Positions 9,134 through 19,708 of a stretch of DNA of 64,000 nt are shown here, one piece after another (the stretch's first letter is position 1; every line of letters starts with the position of its first letter). The notes beneath the pieces were generated by a model that saw nothing but the letters and a program-made list of their open reading frames with translations, did no database searches and was not told the origin of the DNA. Both the position numbers and the translations under genes were made by a program. Source of the stretch: Paraclostridium hominis (GTDB lineage Bacteria; Bacillota; Clostridia; Peptostreptococcales; Peptostreptococcaceae); assembly GCF_014306135.1 (NCBI RefSeq), contig NZ_JACRWD010000001.1, positions 1 to 64,000 on the forward strand. Reading direction: 5' to 3'.

Positions 9134-12100
9134 ATGAGTTCTCCTAAATGGACAGATGAACAACAAGCTGTTATAGATAGTAGAAATTGTAATTTACTTG
9201 TAGCAGCAGCTGCAGGTTCAGGAAAAACAGCAGTACTAGTTGAACGTATAATACAAATAATAACAGACATTGAAAATCCAGTAGATATAGATAAATTGTT
9301 AGTAGTTACATTTACAAATGCAGCAGCCTCAGAGATGAGAGAGCGTGTAGGCGATGCTATAGCTAAAGCATTAGATAAAAATCCTGAAAATAGTCATTTA
9401 CAAAATCAATTGGTGCTTTTAAATAGAGCAAGTATTACAACTATACATTCATTTTGTTTAGATGTAATAAAATCAAATTTTCATAAGATAAACATAGACC
9501 CTAATTTTAGGATAGGGGACCAAACAGAATGTTCTCTTTTAAAACAGGAATCAATTGAGGAAGTTTTTGAAGAGTATTATGAAGCTAAAGATATAGGATT
9601 TTTAAATTTAGTAGAAAGTTATGCTGAAAAAAGAGGAGATAAAGAATTACAAGAAATTATTTTATCTATATATAACTTTGCTATGGCTTCACCTTATCCT
9701 AAAAAATGGTTATATGATTCTGTTGAACTATTTAATATAGATGATAATTTTGATTTTTCAAACTCTATATGGGCAGAGTCTATATTAGATAATGTGAAGA
9801 TAGAGATAAAAGGCATAGAATCTAGCATGAGAAAAGCTATAGATTATGTAGATGGAATAGAAGAATTAGAAAGTTATAAAGAAAAACTTAATATAGAATA
9901 CTCTAAGATATTAGAAATATTAAATGCTTGTAATGAAGGATGGGATAAAGCGTATTACTATATGAGTAATATGCAATTTGAAAACTTTTCAAAGGGAGTA
10001 AAAAGACTTTCAAAGGATACTCCAGAATATATAAAACAAGCAAGAGAGAGTGCTAAATCTATAAGAGATAAAAATAAAAAATCTTTAGAAAGTATAATAG
10101 GATCTACCTTTTATAAGAGTAATAGTCAAGTTTGCCATGAGATAAAATATTTATATCCAGTTGTAGAGTCTATTTCAGATTTAGTAATATCTTTTGAGGA
10201 AAAGTATCAAGAAAAGAAGAAAGAAAAAGGGATTATAGATTTTAGTGATATAGAGCACTTTGCTCTAGATATTTTAACTGACAAAGATGAAGAAGGAAAT
10301 GTTATTCCTTCAGATGTAGCTAAAATATATATAGATAGATTTTCAGAAATATTTATAGATGAATATCAAGACAGTAATTTAGTACAAGAGGTTTTATTAA
10401 GTACAATTGCTAAAGTTGAAAATCCAAATAGATTTATGGTTGGGGATGTTAAACAAAGTATATATAGATTTAGACAAGCTAAACCTGAAATATTTCTTGA
10501 AAAGTATGCTAACTATGATACTGAAGAGGGTAGCAAAAATAGAAAAATAATGCTTTATAAGAATTTTAGAAGTAGAAAAGAAGTAGTGGATTCAGCTAAC
10601 TATATATTTGAAAATATAATGAGTAGAAATATAGGAGAGATTGAATATAATGAAAATGAACGTCTAAATTTAGGTGCAAGCTTTAAAGAATGTGAAGAAG
10701 AAAATTCTATAGTTGGTGGGGCTACAGAAATACATTTAATGCAAAAGTCTAGCAAAGTTGAAGAAAGTTCTGATGAGGAAGAAGAGAGAGAAGAAATAGA
10801 TAATATACAATTAGAAGCTAGGATGATAGGAAAGATAATAAAAGACTTGATAAAACCTAATGAAAATGGACAAGTAATGAAAGTTTATGATAAAAAACTA
10901 GATTCATATAGAGCTGTAGAGTTTAAGGATATAGTAATTTTATTAAGAGCAACATCAAGTTGGGCACCAGTTTTTGTTGATGAATTAATGAATATGGATA
11001 TACCGACATATGCAGATACTGGAATTGGATATTTTGATACAATAGAGATAAAAACTATTCTTTCACTACTTCAAATAATTGATAACCCAATGCAAGATAT
11101 ACCTCTTATTGCAGTACTAAAATCTCCTATGTTTGGATTTACACCAGAGGAACTTATCGATATAAGGATAGAAGATAGACAGAAAAGTTTTTATGAGGTA
11201 TTAAAACTAACTTGTGAAAAAGATAATGAATTAAGTAATAAAGTTAAGTATTTTATAGATAAACTGGAAGATTTTAAGGAAAAATCGCTATATATGAGCA
11301 CTGATGAATTTTTATGGTATTTATATATAGAGACTGGATATTATGCATATGTAGGAGCTCTTCCAGCTGGAACTCAAAGACAAGCAAACTTAAAGGTTTT
11401 ATTTGAAAGAGCTAAGCAATTTGAATCAACAAGTTTTAAAGGCTTATTTAACTTTATAAACTTTATAAAAAAATTAAAACGCTCAAATTCTGATATGGGA
11501 AGTGCTAAAACATTAGGAGAAAATGCTAATGTAGTTAGAATAATGAGTATACACAAGAGTAAAGGACTAGAATTCCCTGTAGTTATATGTGCGGGTATGG
11601 GTAAAAATTTCAATACACAAGATTTTAAAAAGAATATTTTATATCACCATAAATTAGGATATGGACCTCAACTTGTAGATTACAATAGAAAAATATCTTA
11701 TCCAAGTATCGCAAAAGAAGCATTAAAGACTATTATAAATATGGAAAATTTATCTGAAGAAATGAGAGTTTTATATGTTGCATTTACAAGACCAAAAGAA
11801 AAATTAATTATAACTGGTTCAATAAAGGATATAGATTCTAGTATAAAAAAATGGGGCGAAGATATAGAAAATATTGGTCCAGTTTCAGAGTATCAGATTT
11901 TAAAAGGAAAAAATTTCTTAGATTGGATAATGCCAGCAGTTTTAAAACATAAAAATTTAAGTAATATAAGAGAGCTAGTAAATCTAGAAACTAGTGCTTT
12001 TAATGAACATGAATCAAAATGGGAAGCAAGAGTTTGGGATAAAAGTGATGTATTGATAGAAAAAGAAGATATTGAGGATGAGGAAACCATAGACTCTATA

Positions 12101-12874
12101 TTATTAAATATGGATTTAGATAAAGATAACAGTGATTACTTTGGCTTAATAAGTAATAAATTAGATTATAAATACCCATTTATAGAATCTGTAAATAGAG
12201 CAGCAACAATATCTGTTACTGAAATTAAAAGATTAGAAAGTCAATTAGAAGAAGATTATATTTCTAAAGAGTTAATAAGTAAACCAACAGAAATAAAAAC
12301 TCCACTTTTTATACAAGAAAGTGAAAGTAAAGATAAAATTACAGCAGCCCAAAAAGGTACTATAATGCATTTATTTATGCAAATTGTAGATTTAAGTAAG
12401 GTAAGTAATTTAAATGATATAAAAGAAGAAATAAATTTAGCAGTTAAAAAGAATATTTTAACTCAAACTCAAGCAGATACTATAAATCCATATAAAGTAT
12501 TAAAATTTTTCAAATCTAATTTAGGAAAAAGAATGCTAAAAGCTCCATTTTTAAAAAGAGAGCAAGCTTTTTATCTACAAATTGGTATTAGAGATATATT
12601 TGAAGCTGAAGGTGAATTTAAACATATAGTCAATGATGATACTTTAATGGTCAGAGGTATAATAGATGCTTATTTTGAAGAAGATGGTGAAATAGTTATA
12701 GTAGACTATAAAACTGATTTTGTAAATGAAGAAAACAAAAATGAAGTTATAAATAGATATACAAAACAACTTGAAATATATAGTAAAGCTTTAAATCAAC
12801 TAACAGGAAAAAATATAAAGGAAGTATATATATATTTATTTGGGTTAGAGGAAGAAATACTTTATAAACTGTAG
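9134..12874 (+). CDS. addA: AddA, helicase-nuclease subunit A
   Basis: AddA is the 3'-5' helicase and second nuclease subunit of AddAB. Length is 1246 residues, as expected. Walker A AAAAGSGKT lies at residues 24-32, motif II is IFIDEYQDSN, motif III VGDVKQSIYRFRQA, motif V SIHKSKGLEFPVVI and motif VI LYVAFTRPKEKL. The C-terminal RecB-type nuclease core IVIVDYKTDF is near residue 1190. The ATG immediately follows the addB stop, with the ribosome binding site inside the end of addB. An internal acidic stretch (SSDEEEEREEID) around residue 545 is a likely surface loop. Confidence 0.97.
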   Translation: MSSPKWTDEQQAVIDSRNCNLLVAAAAGSGKTAVLVERIIQIITDIENPVDIDKLLVVTFTNAAASEMRERVGDAIAKALDKNPENSHLQNQLVLLNRASITTIHSFCLDVIKSNFHKINIDPNFRIGDQTECSLLKQESIEEVFEEYYEAKDIGFLNLVESYAEKRGDKELQEIILSIYNFAMASPYPKKWLYDSVELFNIDDNFDFSNSIWAESILDNVKIEIKGIESSMRKAIDYVDGIEELESYKEKLNIEYSKILEILNACNEGWDKAYYYMSNMQFENFSKGVKRLSKDTPEYIKQARESAKSIRDKNKKSLESIIGSTFYKSNSQVCHEIKYLYPVVESISDLVISFEEKYQEKKKEKGIIDFSDIEHFALDILTDKDEEGNVIPSDVAKIYIDRFSEIFIDEYQDSNLVQEVLLSTIAKVENPNRFMVGDVKQSIYRFRQAKPEIFLEKYANYDTEEGSKNRKIMLYKNFRSRKEVVDSANYIFENIMSRNIGEIEYNENERLNLGASFKECEEENSIVGGATEIHLMQKSSKVEESSDEEEEREEIDNIQLEARMIGKIIKDLIKPNENGQVMKVYDKKLDSYRAVEFKDIVILLRATSSWAPVFVDELMNMDIPTYADTGIGYFDTIEIKTILSLLQIIDNPMQDIPLIAVLKSPMFGFTPEELIDIRIEDRQKSFYEVLKLTCEKDNELSNKVKYFIDKLEDFKEKSLYMSTDEFLWYLYIETGYYAYVGALPAGTQRQANLKVLFERAKQFESTSFKGLFNFINFIKKLKRSNSDMGSAKTLGENANVVRIMSIHKSKGLEFPVVICAGMGKNFNTQDFKKNILYHHKLGYGPQLVDYNRKISYPSIAKEALKTIINMENLSEEMRVLYVAFTRPKEKLIITGSIKDIDSSIKKWGEDIENIGPVSEYQILKGKNFLDWIMPAVLKHKNLSNIRELVNLETSAFNEHESKWEARVWDKSDVLIEKEDIEDEETIDSILLNMDLDKDNSDYFGLISNKLDYKYPFIESVNRAATISVTEIKRLESQLEEDYISKELISKPTEIKTPLFIQESESKDKITAAQKGTIMHLFMQIVDLSKVSNLNDIKEEINLAVKKNILTQTQADTINPYKVLKFFKSNLGKRMLKAPFLKREQAFYLQIGIRDIFEAEGEFKHIVNDDTLMVRGIIDAYFEEDGEIVIVDYKTDFVNEENKNEVINRYTKQLEIYSKALNQLTGKNIKEVYIYLFGLEEEILYKL

Positions 12875-12884
12875 GAGGAATATT

Positions 12885-14099
12885 ATGAGGTTTATACATA
12901 CATCAGATTGGCATCTAGGTAAAAATCTAGAAGGTCATTCAAGATTGGCTGAGCAAGAAAAGTTTTGTAAAGATTTTATTGATTTGGTTAATGAAAATGA
13001 TATAGATATGGTTATTATTGCTGGGGATATATATGATACATCTAACCCTCCGGCACAGGCTGAAAAGTTATTTTATAAAACAGTAAGTGAATTATCTCAA
13101 AGTGGAAAAAGATGTGTGCTTATTATAGCTGGAAATCATGATAACCCAGAAAGATTATCAGCAGCAAGTCCATTAGCTCATGAACAGGGAATAATAATTT
13201 TAGGTATGCCAAATAGTTATACACAACCTTATAAGTACAATGGATTTGAGATAGTTTTTAGTGAAGAAGGAGTTGTAGAATTAAAAATAAAGGATGAGAG
13301 TGTAGTCATATCTACACTTCCTTATCCAAGTGAAAAAAGATTAAATGAAGTTTTAGTAAAGAGTACAGATGATAAAGATAAACAACAAACTTATACTGAA
13401 AAAATTGGTGAAATCTTTAAATTAACAACTAAAAGATTTAAAGAAGATACCATAAATATAGCAGTATCACATTTATTTGTTTTAGGAGGAGAGACTACAG
13501 ATTCTGAAAGGCCTATAGAATTAGGAGGAAGTCTTATTGTAAATACTAAGGATTTACCTCAAAATGCTCAGTATATAGCTCTGGGACATTTACATAAACC
13601 ACAAAAAGTATCAGAAAGACTTAATGCATATTATTCAGGATCTCCTCTTCAATACAGTAAAGATGAAAGAAGTTATAGTAAAGGAGCTAATATAGTTGAT
13701 ATAAAAGCAGGTGAAAAACCAAAAATAAATCAAATATATTTTAAAAATTATAAACCAATAGAAGTATTTAAGTGTAGTGGAATAGAGGAAGCTTTAAAAA
13801 TATGTGAAGAAAATAAAGATAGGGATATATGGTCTTATTTTGAAATAAAGACAGAAGAAGTATTAGCTCAATCAGATATAAAAAAGATGAAAGATACACT
13901 AAAAGATATTATAGAAATTAGACCTATAATTACATCTAATGAACAAGAAGAAGTTATTGATATGAAAGAAAAATCTATGGGAGAACTTTTTAAAGAATTT
14001 TATTCTTTTAGTAGAGGTGTTGAACCTAAGGGGGAACTGATGGATTTATTTTTAGATATAGTAAGTGAAGAGGGTGAGGACATAAATGAGGCCAATTAA
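12885..14099 (+). CDS. sbcD: SbcD, Mre11-type exonuclease subunit
   Basis: SbcD is the manganese-dependent nuclease of the SbcCD complex, which opens hairpins and trims blocked DNA ends. Metallophosphoesterase motifs are all visible: TSDWHLGK (6-13), AGDIYDT, AGNHDNPERL and ALGHLHKPQ. The 404-residue length is typical. The ATG follows AGGAGGAA. The gene starts 10 bases after addA and overlaps sbcC by 14 bases, extending the DNA-end-processing operon. Confidence 0.96.
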   Translation: MRFIHTSDWHLGKNLEGHSRLAEQEKFCKDFIDLVNENDIDMVIIAGDIYDTSNPPAQAEKLFYKTVSELSQSGKRCVLIIAGNHDNPERLSAASPLAHEQGIIILGMPNSYTQPYKYNGFEIVFSEEGVVELKIKDESVVISTLPYPSEKRLNEVLVKSTDDKDKQQTYTEKIGEIFKLTTKRFKEDTINIAVSHLFVLGGETTDSERPIELGGSLIVNTKDLPQNAQYIALGHLHKPQKVSERLNAYYSGSPLQYSKDERSYSKGANIVDIKAGEKPKINQIYFKNYKPIEVFKCSGIEEALKICEENKDRDIWSYFEIKTEEVLAQSDIKKMKDTLKDIIEIRPIITSNEQEEVIDMKEKSMGELFKEFYSFSRGVEPKGELMDLFLDIVSEEGEDINEAN

Positions 14100-17000
14100 A
14101 TTAAAATTAAGTGGATTAAATAGTTATGTAGATAATCAAGTTATAGATTTTGAGAAATTAACAGAAAGAGGTTTATTTGGAATATTTGGACCAACAGGTA
14201 GTGGTAAATCGACAATATTAGATGCTATAACTATGGCTATGTATGGTAATATACCAAGAAACACTAAAGAGTATATAAATAGTGCTAGTGACAAAGCTAA
14301 TATATCTTATGAATTTGAAATAGGAAGTAAAGATTTTAAAAGAAGGTATATAGTGGATAGAACTATAAAAAGAACTAAAACAGGGGGTATATTGACTAGT
14401 CACTGCAGATTAGTTGAAATACACAATGATGAACAAAGTACTGTTTTAGCTGATAAAGCAACTGAAGTTAATAAAAAAATTTCTGAAGTAGTGGGACTTA
14501 CAGCTGACGATTTTACAAGATCAGTTGTTTTGCCACAAGGAAAATTTAACGATTTTTTAAAGTTAACAGGATCTGAAAGAAGAAATATGCTTGAGAGAAT
14601 CTTTGGACTAGAAAAGTATGGTCGAATGTTAATTGATAAAGTAAGACAAAGAAAAAATGAAGAAAATAAAAATTTACTTATCTTAAATACAAAACTAGGT
14701 GGATATGAAGGAATATCTGAAGAAGAATATAAAAATGTATTAAATGAATTAAAAGAGTTAAATTTAAGTGAAAGTAAATATAAAGAAGAATTAAAAGACA
14801 TAGAATTAAAATTTGAAAAGTGTAAAGATATATATGAAAAGCAATTAGAACTTGAAAAATATGAACTTGAAAAAAAAGAAGTAGATTTAAAATCAAAAGA
14901 AATAGAAGAAAAAGAAAATAAACTAGAAGATGCATATAAAGCAGAAAAAATTAAACCTTATATAGAAAATATAAGTTCTTTAGAAAAAAGCATAGATAAA
15001 GATAAATGCATTGTAAAAGATATAGACAATATACTTAATATTGAGAAACAAGAACTTATATTAATTCAAAAACAATATGAAGAAATAAAAAATAAAAAAG
15101 ATACAGAATTACCTAGATTAAGTGAAAAAAAAGTAAAACTTGAAAGAGCTATAGAACTTGAATCTCAAGTAGAAGAATTAGATAAGGAACTTTTAATATT
15201 AAGAGCTGATTATAAAAAATTAATAATTGAAAAAGAAAGTTTAGATAAATCTAAAACAGAATTAAACTCAAGCAAACTATCTATTGAAAGATATATTAAT
15301 GAATTAGAAACAAAAAGTAAAGATTTACGAATTTCTGCAGATTTGAAACAAAAAGTATTTTTAGCTTATGATACTGAAAAAGAATATGAAGTATTAGATA
15401 CCCAAATTAAAAAAAGCATAGAAAAAAGAGATATATTAAAAAAAGAACTTTCAGAAAAAGAATTTGATTTTAGAAAATCAAAAAAACATAAAGATGATAT
15501 AAACAAAGACTTAGAAGAAGCGATAAAAAAACAAGAAACTATAAATAATAAATGTCCAGGAGATAATGATAATATAATAAAAAATAATGAGTCTTTAGCA
15601 ATTCTTAGAAATAAAATAGAAATTTTAAAAGATTATAAAGATAGAAAAAAAATAGTAAAAGATGAATTAAATACAATAGAAGAACAAAAATTTAAAGTAG
15701 AAAGAGAAATAAACTCAATAGAAGATAAACTAGAAAGAAAATCTAAGGAAATAGAAGACTTAGAAAAAGAGTTAAACAATTTAAGATATATTAACTTAGC
15801 TAATGAATTAAGAAAAGAATTAAAAGAGAATACTCCTTGTCCAGTTTGTGGATCTACTCATCATGTGAAATTTGATTTAACTAATACATCAAGTCAAGTT
15901 GAGTATACAAGTTCAAAATTAGAAAACTATAAATTAGAAGAAAAATCATTAAAATCTAATTTAGATAAATATAATATAAAAAATAGTTCTATAAAATCAG
16001 CATATCAAATTAAAGAAAAAGAGTTAAAAGAATTAAATTTTAAAATTGGAAATGATAATGTAGATGAATTATCTAGGAAATATAATGAAGAGAAAAGAAA
16101 ATTGGATAGTTTAAAAGTTAATGTAGAATTATGGAGAAAAGATAAAGAAGATATAGATAAAAAAGTTGTGCAATTAAAAGAAAATAAATATGAAATAGAA
16201 AAAGAATATATAAAATTGGATGAATATATACAAAGCACAAAAAAAGCTCTAGAAAATATAGATAAAGATATAGATGAAATAGAAAATAAGCATAATGTTA
16301 CAAAAGATAAGTATTTAAATTTAAAAAGTATACTAAAGATAAATGATATAAAATCTAAAGTAAATGAAATAAATAATAATGAAAAGACACTAGAGGACGT
16401 AGATAAAAAATTAGATCAAAAGCAAAAAGAAAAAAGTGAGAGTATAGAAAAACTTGAATTAATACAAAAACAAATTCATGAAAAAGATTTAGAATCATCT
16501 AGGCTTAAAGATTTAGGTCAAGAAAAGAAAAAGATAAGAGATGAAAAGTATAATGAGTTAATAACTACAACAAAAGGTAAATCTGCAAAAATTATACTAG
16601 AAAATGTTGAAGTTACTATTAATGATATAATAAATCAAGAAAGTAGCTTAAATCTAAAAAAAGATGATAAATTAAAGAGTATAGAAGAACATCTAGCACA
16701 AAAAAATAATGTAGAAGGAAGCTTAAAAAACTCTAAAGAACAATATGAAAATCAACAAATGATATTAAATAATTTATTGAATGAATATAAATTTGAATCG
16801 ATTTATGCAGTAAAAAGATGTATATTAGATGAAGAATACATTAATAAATTAAAAGATGAAATATCAGATTATAAGGAGAAAAGTAGTAGAATAAAATTAA
16901 AAATAAAAGATTTAAAAAGCAAGATAGGAAAAGATTATGTAACTAAAGAAAGTTATGATGAGTTAAAGCAAAATATAGCTGATATTAAAATTAAGATTGA

Positions 17001-17616
17001 GAATATAAATTCAAATAAGGGTGCAAAACAATTACATGCAAATAATTTAAAAGAAGCTTTAGATAAAATAGAAGACATAAACAAAGAATTTAAAAAGGTT
17101 CAGCATAAAGTAGATTTATTAGAAGACCTAGATAAAGTTATACAAGGAAATAAGCTAGTTGAATATGTATCAACAAGCCAATTAAAATATATAGCGATAG
17201 AAGCTTCTAAGAGATTAAAGGATATAACTAAGGGTAGATATGCATTAGAAATTGATTCAACTTTAAATTTTGTAATGAGGGATGATTTCAATGGTGGAAT
17301 AAGAAGAAGTGTTGATACTTTATCTGGAGGGGAAACTTTTTTAACATCACTATCTTTAGCATTAGCATTATCATCACAAATACAACTTAAAGGAAGTGCT
17401 CCACTTGAATTTTTCTTTTTAGATGAAGGTTTTGGATCTTTAGACAGTGAACTTTTAGAAATTGTTATGAATTCTTTAGAAAGACTTCATAGTGATAGGC
17501 TAAGTGTTGGTATAATAAGTCATGTTGAAGAACTAAAAAATAGAGTACCAGTGAAATTAATAGTTAGTCCAAGTGAAGCTGGAAATGGTTCAAAAGTTAA
17601 AATAGAATATAGTTAA
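14086..17616 (+). CDS. sbcC: SbcC, Rad50-type ATPase subunit
   Basis: SbcC is the SMC-like ATPase partner of SbcD. The N-terminal half-site has Walker A GPTGSGKST (35-43). Two long charged coiled-coil arms, very rich in Lys, Glu, Ile and Leu, surround the zinc hook CPVCGS (Cys585, Cys588). The C-terminal half-site has the ABC signature TLSGGETFLTSLSLALA and Walker B FFFLDEGFGSLD. The 1176-residue length is normal. The ATG start at 14086 lies inside sbcD. A terminator follows, so this is the last gene of the run that begins at 842. Confidence 0.96.
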   Translation: MRPIKLKLSGLNSYVDNQVIDFEKLTERGLFGIFGPTGSGKSTILDAITMAMYGNIPRNTKEYINSASDKANISYEFEIGSKDFKRRYIVDRTIKRTKTGGILTSHCRLVEIHNDEQSTVLADKATEVNKKISEVVGLTADDFTRSVVLPQGKFNDFLKLTGSERRNMLERIFGLEKYGRMLIDKVRQRKNEENKNLLILNTKLGGYEGISEEEYKNVLNELKELNLSESKYKEELKDIELKFEKCKDIYEKQLELEKYELEKKEVDLKSKEIEEKENKLEDAYKAEKIKPYIENISSLEKSIDKDKCIVKDIDNILNIEKQELILIQKQYEEIKNKKDTELPRLSEKKVKLERAIELESQVEELDKELLILRADYKKLIIEKESLDKSKTELNSSKLSIERYINELETKSKDLRISADLKQKVFLAYDTEKEYEVLDTQIKKSIEKRDILKKELSEKEFDFRKSKKHKDDINKDLEEAIKKQETINNKCPGDNDNIIKNNESLAILRNKIEILKDYKDRKKIVKDELNTIEEQKFKVEREINSIEDKLERKSKEIEDLEKELNNLRYINLANELRKELKENTPCPVCGSTHHVKFDLTNTSSQVEYTSSKLENYKLEEKSLKSNLDKYNIKNSSIKSAYQIKEKELKELNFKIGNDNVDELSRKYNEEKRKLDSLKVNVELWRKDKEDIDKKVVQLKENKYEIEKEYIKLDEYIQSTKKALENIDKDIDEIENKHNVTKDKYLNLKSILKINDIKSKVNEINNNEKTLEDVDKKLDQKQKEKSESIEKLELIQKQIHEKDLESSRLKDLGQEKKKIRDEKYNELITTTKGKSAKIILENVEVTINDIINQESSLNLKKDDKLKSIEEHLAQKNNVEGSLKNSKEQYENQQMILNNLLNEYKFESIYAVKRCILDEEYINKLKDEISDYKEKSSRIKLKIKDLKSKIGKDYVTKESYDELKQNIADIKIKIENINSNKGAKQLHANNLKEALDKIEDINKEFKKVQHKVDLLEDLDKVIQGNKLVEYVSTSQLKYIAIEASKRLKDITKGRYALEIDSTLNFVMRDDFNGGIRRSVDTLSGGETFLTSLSLALALSSQIQLKGSAPLEFFFLDEGFGSLDSELLEIVMNSLERLHSDRLSVGIISHVEELKNRVPVKLIVSPSEAGNGSKVKIEYS

Positions 17617-17620
17617 AATA

Positions 17621-17668
17621 AAAAAATACAATGTGTTTAAGATGAACTTAAACCATTGTATTTTTTTA
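17621..17668 (+). terminator. terminator after sbcC
   Basis: Two 7-bp stem blocks (TACAATG/CATTGTA and GTTTAAG/CTTAAAC) with one bulged T form a hairpin flanked by an A-run and followed by seven T residues, just after the sbcC stop. Confidence 0.85.
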
Positions 17669-17757
17669 TTATTAGGGGGAGAGATATATTTATATTTTCT
17701 CGTACATTATAATTATTTACAAATTACAATTTTATATTCATTTAAATTAAAAAATAA

Positions 17758-17794
17758 ATAAAAAAATCACCTATACAAGGGGGGTATAGGTGAT
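17758..17794 (-). terminator. orphan minus-strand terminator with C6 loop (candidate sRNA 3' end)
   Basis: On the minus strand a perfect 10-bp stem (17785-17794 with 17766-17775) closes on a 9-base loop containing six C residues and is followed by seven T residues (17760-17766). A second C6 run lies six bases before the stem (17801-17806). No minus-strand gene reads into it: sbcC and the next gene are both on the plus strand. A rho-independent terminator without a gene usually marks a small RNA; its 5' end could not be set. The same arrangement recurs at 58270-58316. Confidence 0.5.
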
Positions 17795-18445
17795 AAATAA
17801 GGGGGGATAGAAATTATCTATTTTCCGATCATATTTGAATTATTAACAAGTATTTTAATATTATTCATATCTATTAAATCTTGTTTTTTAAGAAAGATGA
17901 TTATTTATCTTTCTTAATGTCATTATATGAATAAAAATAATATTTGTTACTATTTAAAATAAGAATTTATAAATATTTGTTATTAATATTTATATTTATT
18001 TAAGTAAAAATAAGATGAAAATTCTTCAAATCGTATTCTATCCATATAAGGATATACGTTGTGTGAGTGTAATTTTTTATAGTTTATATATTATATTTAC
18101 CTTAAATTTTATTAAGTTTTCTAAGTTGATTAAATTATATAAAATTTACTTATATATAAGGAATATAATATAAGTATTTATTTGTAAAATTACTACTTTT
18201 TAATATAATACCTCATAAAAATATATTGATAAGTAGTATGTGTAGATATAAAAAATATATTATATATATGATAATTTTACTTCTAAATGAACAATATAAT
18301 ATATATAATTAATTAAGCTAAAAATTTTTATTTAGGTATTTGATTAAAGCTTGATTGGTAGTGGTATGTATTTAATGTTATTTCCAAATTTTTAAACATT
18401 ATGATATAATTATATGAAAAGAATAAATTAGGAGTGTGGTAAAAA
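17795..18445. other. long AT-rich intergenic region
   Basis: I see no convincing protein gene here on either strand. The part nearest 17800-17960 may hold the body of the minus-strand RNA that ends at 17758. A 10-bp hairpin (17889-17898 with 17907-17916, 8-base loop) lies there. A plausible promoter for the next gene is TATAAT at 18405-18410 with TTTCCA at 18381-18386. The remainder (about 17960-18360) is simple AT-rich sequence with small inverted repeats of no clear meaning. Confidence 0.5.
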
Positions 18446-19708
18446 TTGGGTTCGACCGAGGGTAGTATTATTATTCAGTTAGTGATATTAGGAGTATTGC
18501 TTATAGCTTCAGGATTCTTCTCAGCATCTGAAACAGCTTTAATGTCACTTAGTAAAATAAGAATTAGGCATATGCAAGAAGAAAAAGTTAAGGGAGCTAA
18601 TTTAGTAAGTAAATTAACAGAAGACTCAGGGAAGCTTTTAAGTTCTATATTAGTTGGAAATAATATAGTTAATATTGCAGCTACATCTTTGTCTACATCA
18701 TTATTTATAACTATATTAAATGGAAGACCAGAAGCTGTTCCAGTCGCTACTGCAGTAATGACTATTTTAGTTTTAATATTTGGAGAAATAACTCCAAAAA
18801 CAATAGCTGCTAACAACTCAGAGAAAGTAGCTATATTAGTTTCTAAACCTATAAAATTAATAATATTAATTTTAAAACCTATAGTATGGGTGTTTAATAT
18901 TATTACAAAAGTTATATTTAAGTTGTTTGGAATACAAAGTAATATGGGACAACCATATATTACTGAAGAAGAATTAAAAACAATGGTTAATGTAGGTCAC
19001 GAAGAAGGCGTTTTAGAAATAGAAGAAAGACAAATAATAAATAATGTATTTCAATTTGGAGATATGCAAGCCAAAGAAGCTATGGTTCAAAGATTAGATA
19101 TGGTTTGTATAAATGCACAAGATAGTTATGAAGAGGTAATAAATATATTTAAAGAAGAACAATTTAGTAGAATGCCTGTTTATGAAGAGTCTGTGGATGA
19201 TATAATTGGAATAGTTAATATAAAAGATATAGTATTTTTAAGTGAATCAGAAATAAATGAATTTGACATAAAAAAATATGTAAGAGAAGCATTTTTCACT
19301 TATGAATTCAAAAAAATAACAGAGTTACTTGAAGAAATGAAAAAAGATAAAAGTCAAATGGCTATAGTCGTAGATGAATATGGAGGAACTTCTGGTCTTA
19401 TAACTATAGAAGATTTAGTTGAAGAAATAGTTGGAGAAATAGAAGATGAGTACGATGAAGATGATGAAGATATTCAAGTAATAAAAGAAGATGAATTTAT
19501 AGTAGATGGTAGTAAAAAAATATCAGAAGTTAACGAACTTATAGGAACAAATTTAGAGTCAGAAGAATTTGATTCTATAGGAGGGTTTATAATTGGTTAT
19601 TTAAAAAGATTACCTGAAGAAAATGAAGTTATCGAAGTTGATAATGTGAAATTTTGCATAGAAAGCTTAGATAAAAATAGAATAAAGAAAATAAGAGTGT
19701 TCACATAA
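18446..19708 (+). CDS. CNNM/CorC-type membrane protein with CBS domains (hemolysin-family transporter)
   Basis: This 420-residue protein has the three parts of the CNNM/CorB/HlyC family. The first is an N-terminal DUF21 membrane domain (residues 8-150) with the motif GFFSASETALMSLS and IFGEITPKTIA. A tandem CBS pair follows (about 200-325; FSRMPVYEE, MAIVVDEYGGTSGLITIEDL). Last is a C-terminal CorC_HlyC domain (about 340-420). Relatives handle divalent cations such as magnesium; the historical name hemolysin is misleading. The TTG start follows AGGAGTG by nine bases and no better start is available. It is a single-gene unit with its own terminator. Confidence 0.88.
   Translation: MGSTEGSIIIQLVILGVLLIASGFFSASETALMSLSKIRIRHMQEEKVKGANLVSKLTEDSGKLLSSILVGNNIVNIAATSLSTSLFITILNGRPEAVPVATAVMTILVLIFGEITPKTIAANNSEKVAILVSKPIKLIILILKPIVWVFNIITKVIFKLFGIQSNMGQPYITEEELKTMVNVGHEEGVLEIEERQIINNVFQFGDMQAKEAMVQRLDMVCINAQDSYEEVINIFKEEQFSRMPVYEESVDDIIGIVNIKDIVFLSESEINEFDIKKYVREAFFTYEFKKITELLEEMKKDKSQMAIVVDEYGGTSGLITIEDLVEEIVGEIEDEYDEDDEDIQVIKEDEFIVDGSKKISEVNELIGTNLESEEFDSIGGFIIGYLKRLPEENEVIEVDNVKFCIESLDKNRIKKIRVFT

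Noticed and set aside
14400..14801. 133-codon minus-strand ORF inside sbcC
   Set aside because: It is antisense to a well-supported conserved gene and is rich in Ser, Phe and Leu, as expected from complemented Lys/Glu codons.
17758..17850. Plus-strand riboregulator or upstream ORF with a G-rich loop
   Set aside because: On the plus strand no ATG follows the G-run at a suitable distance and no T-run follows the stem, whereas the minus strand has a stem followed by seven T residues.
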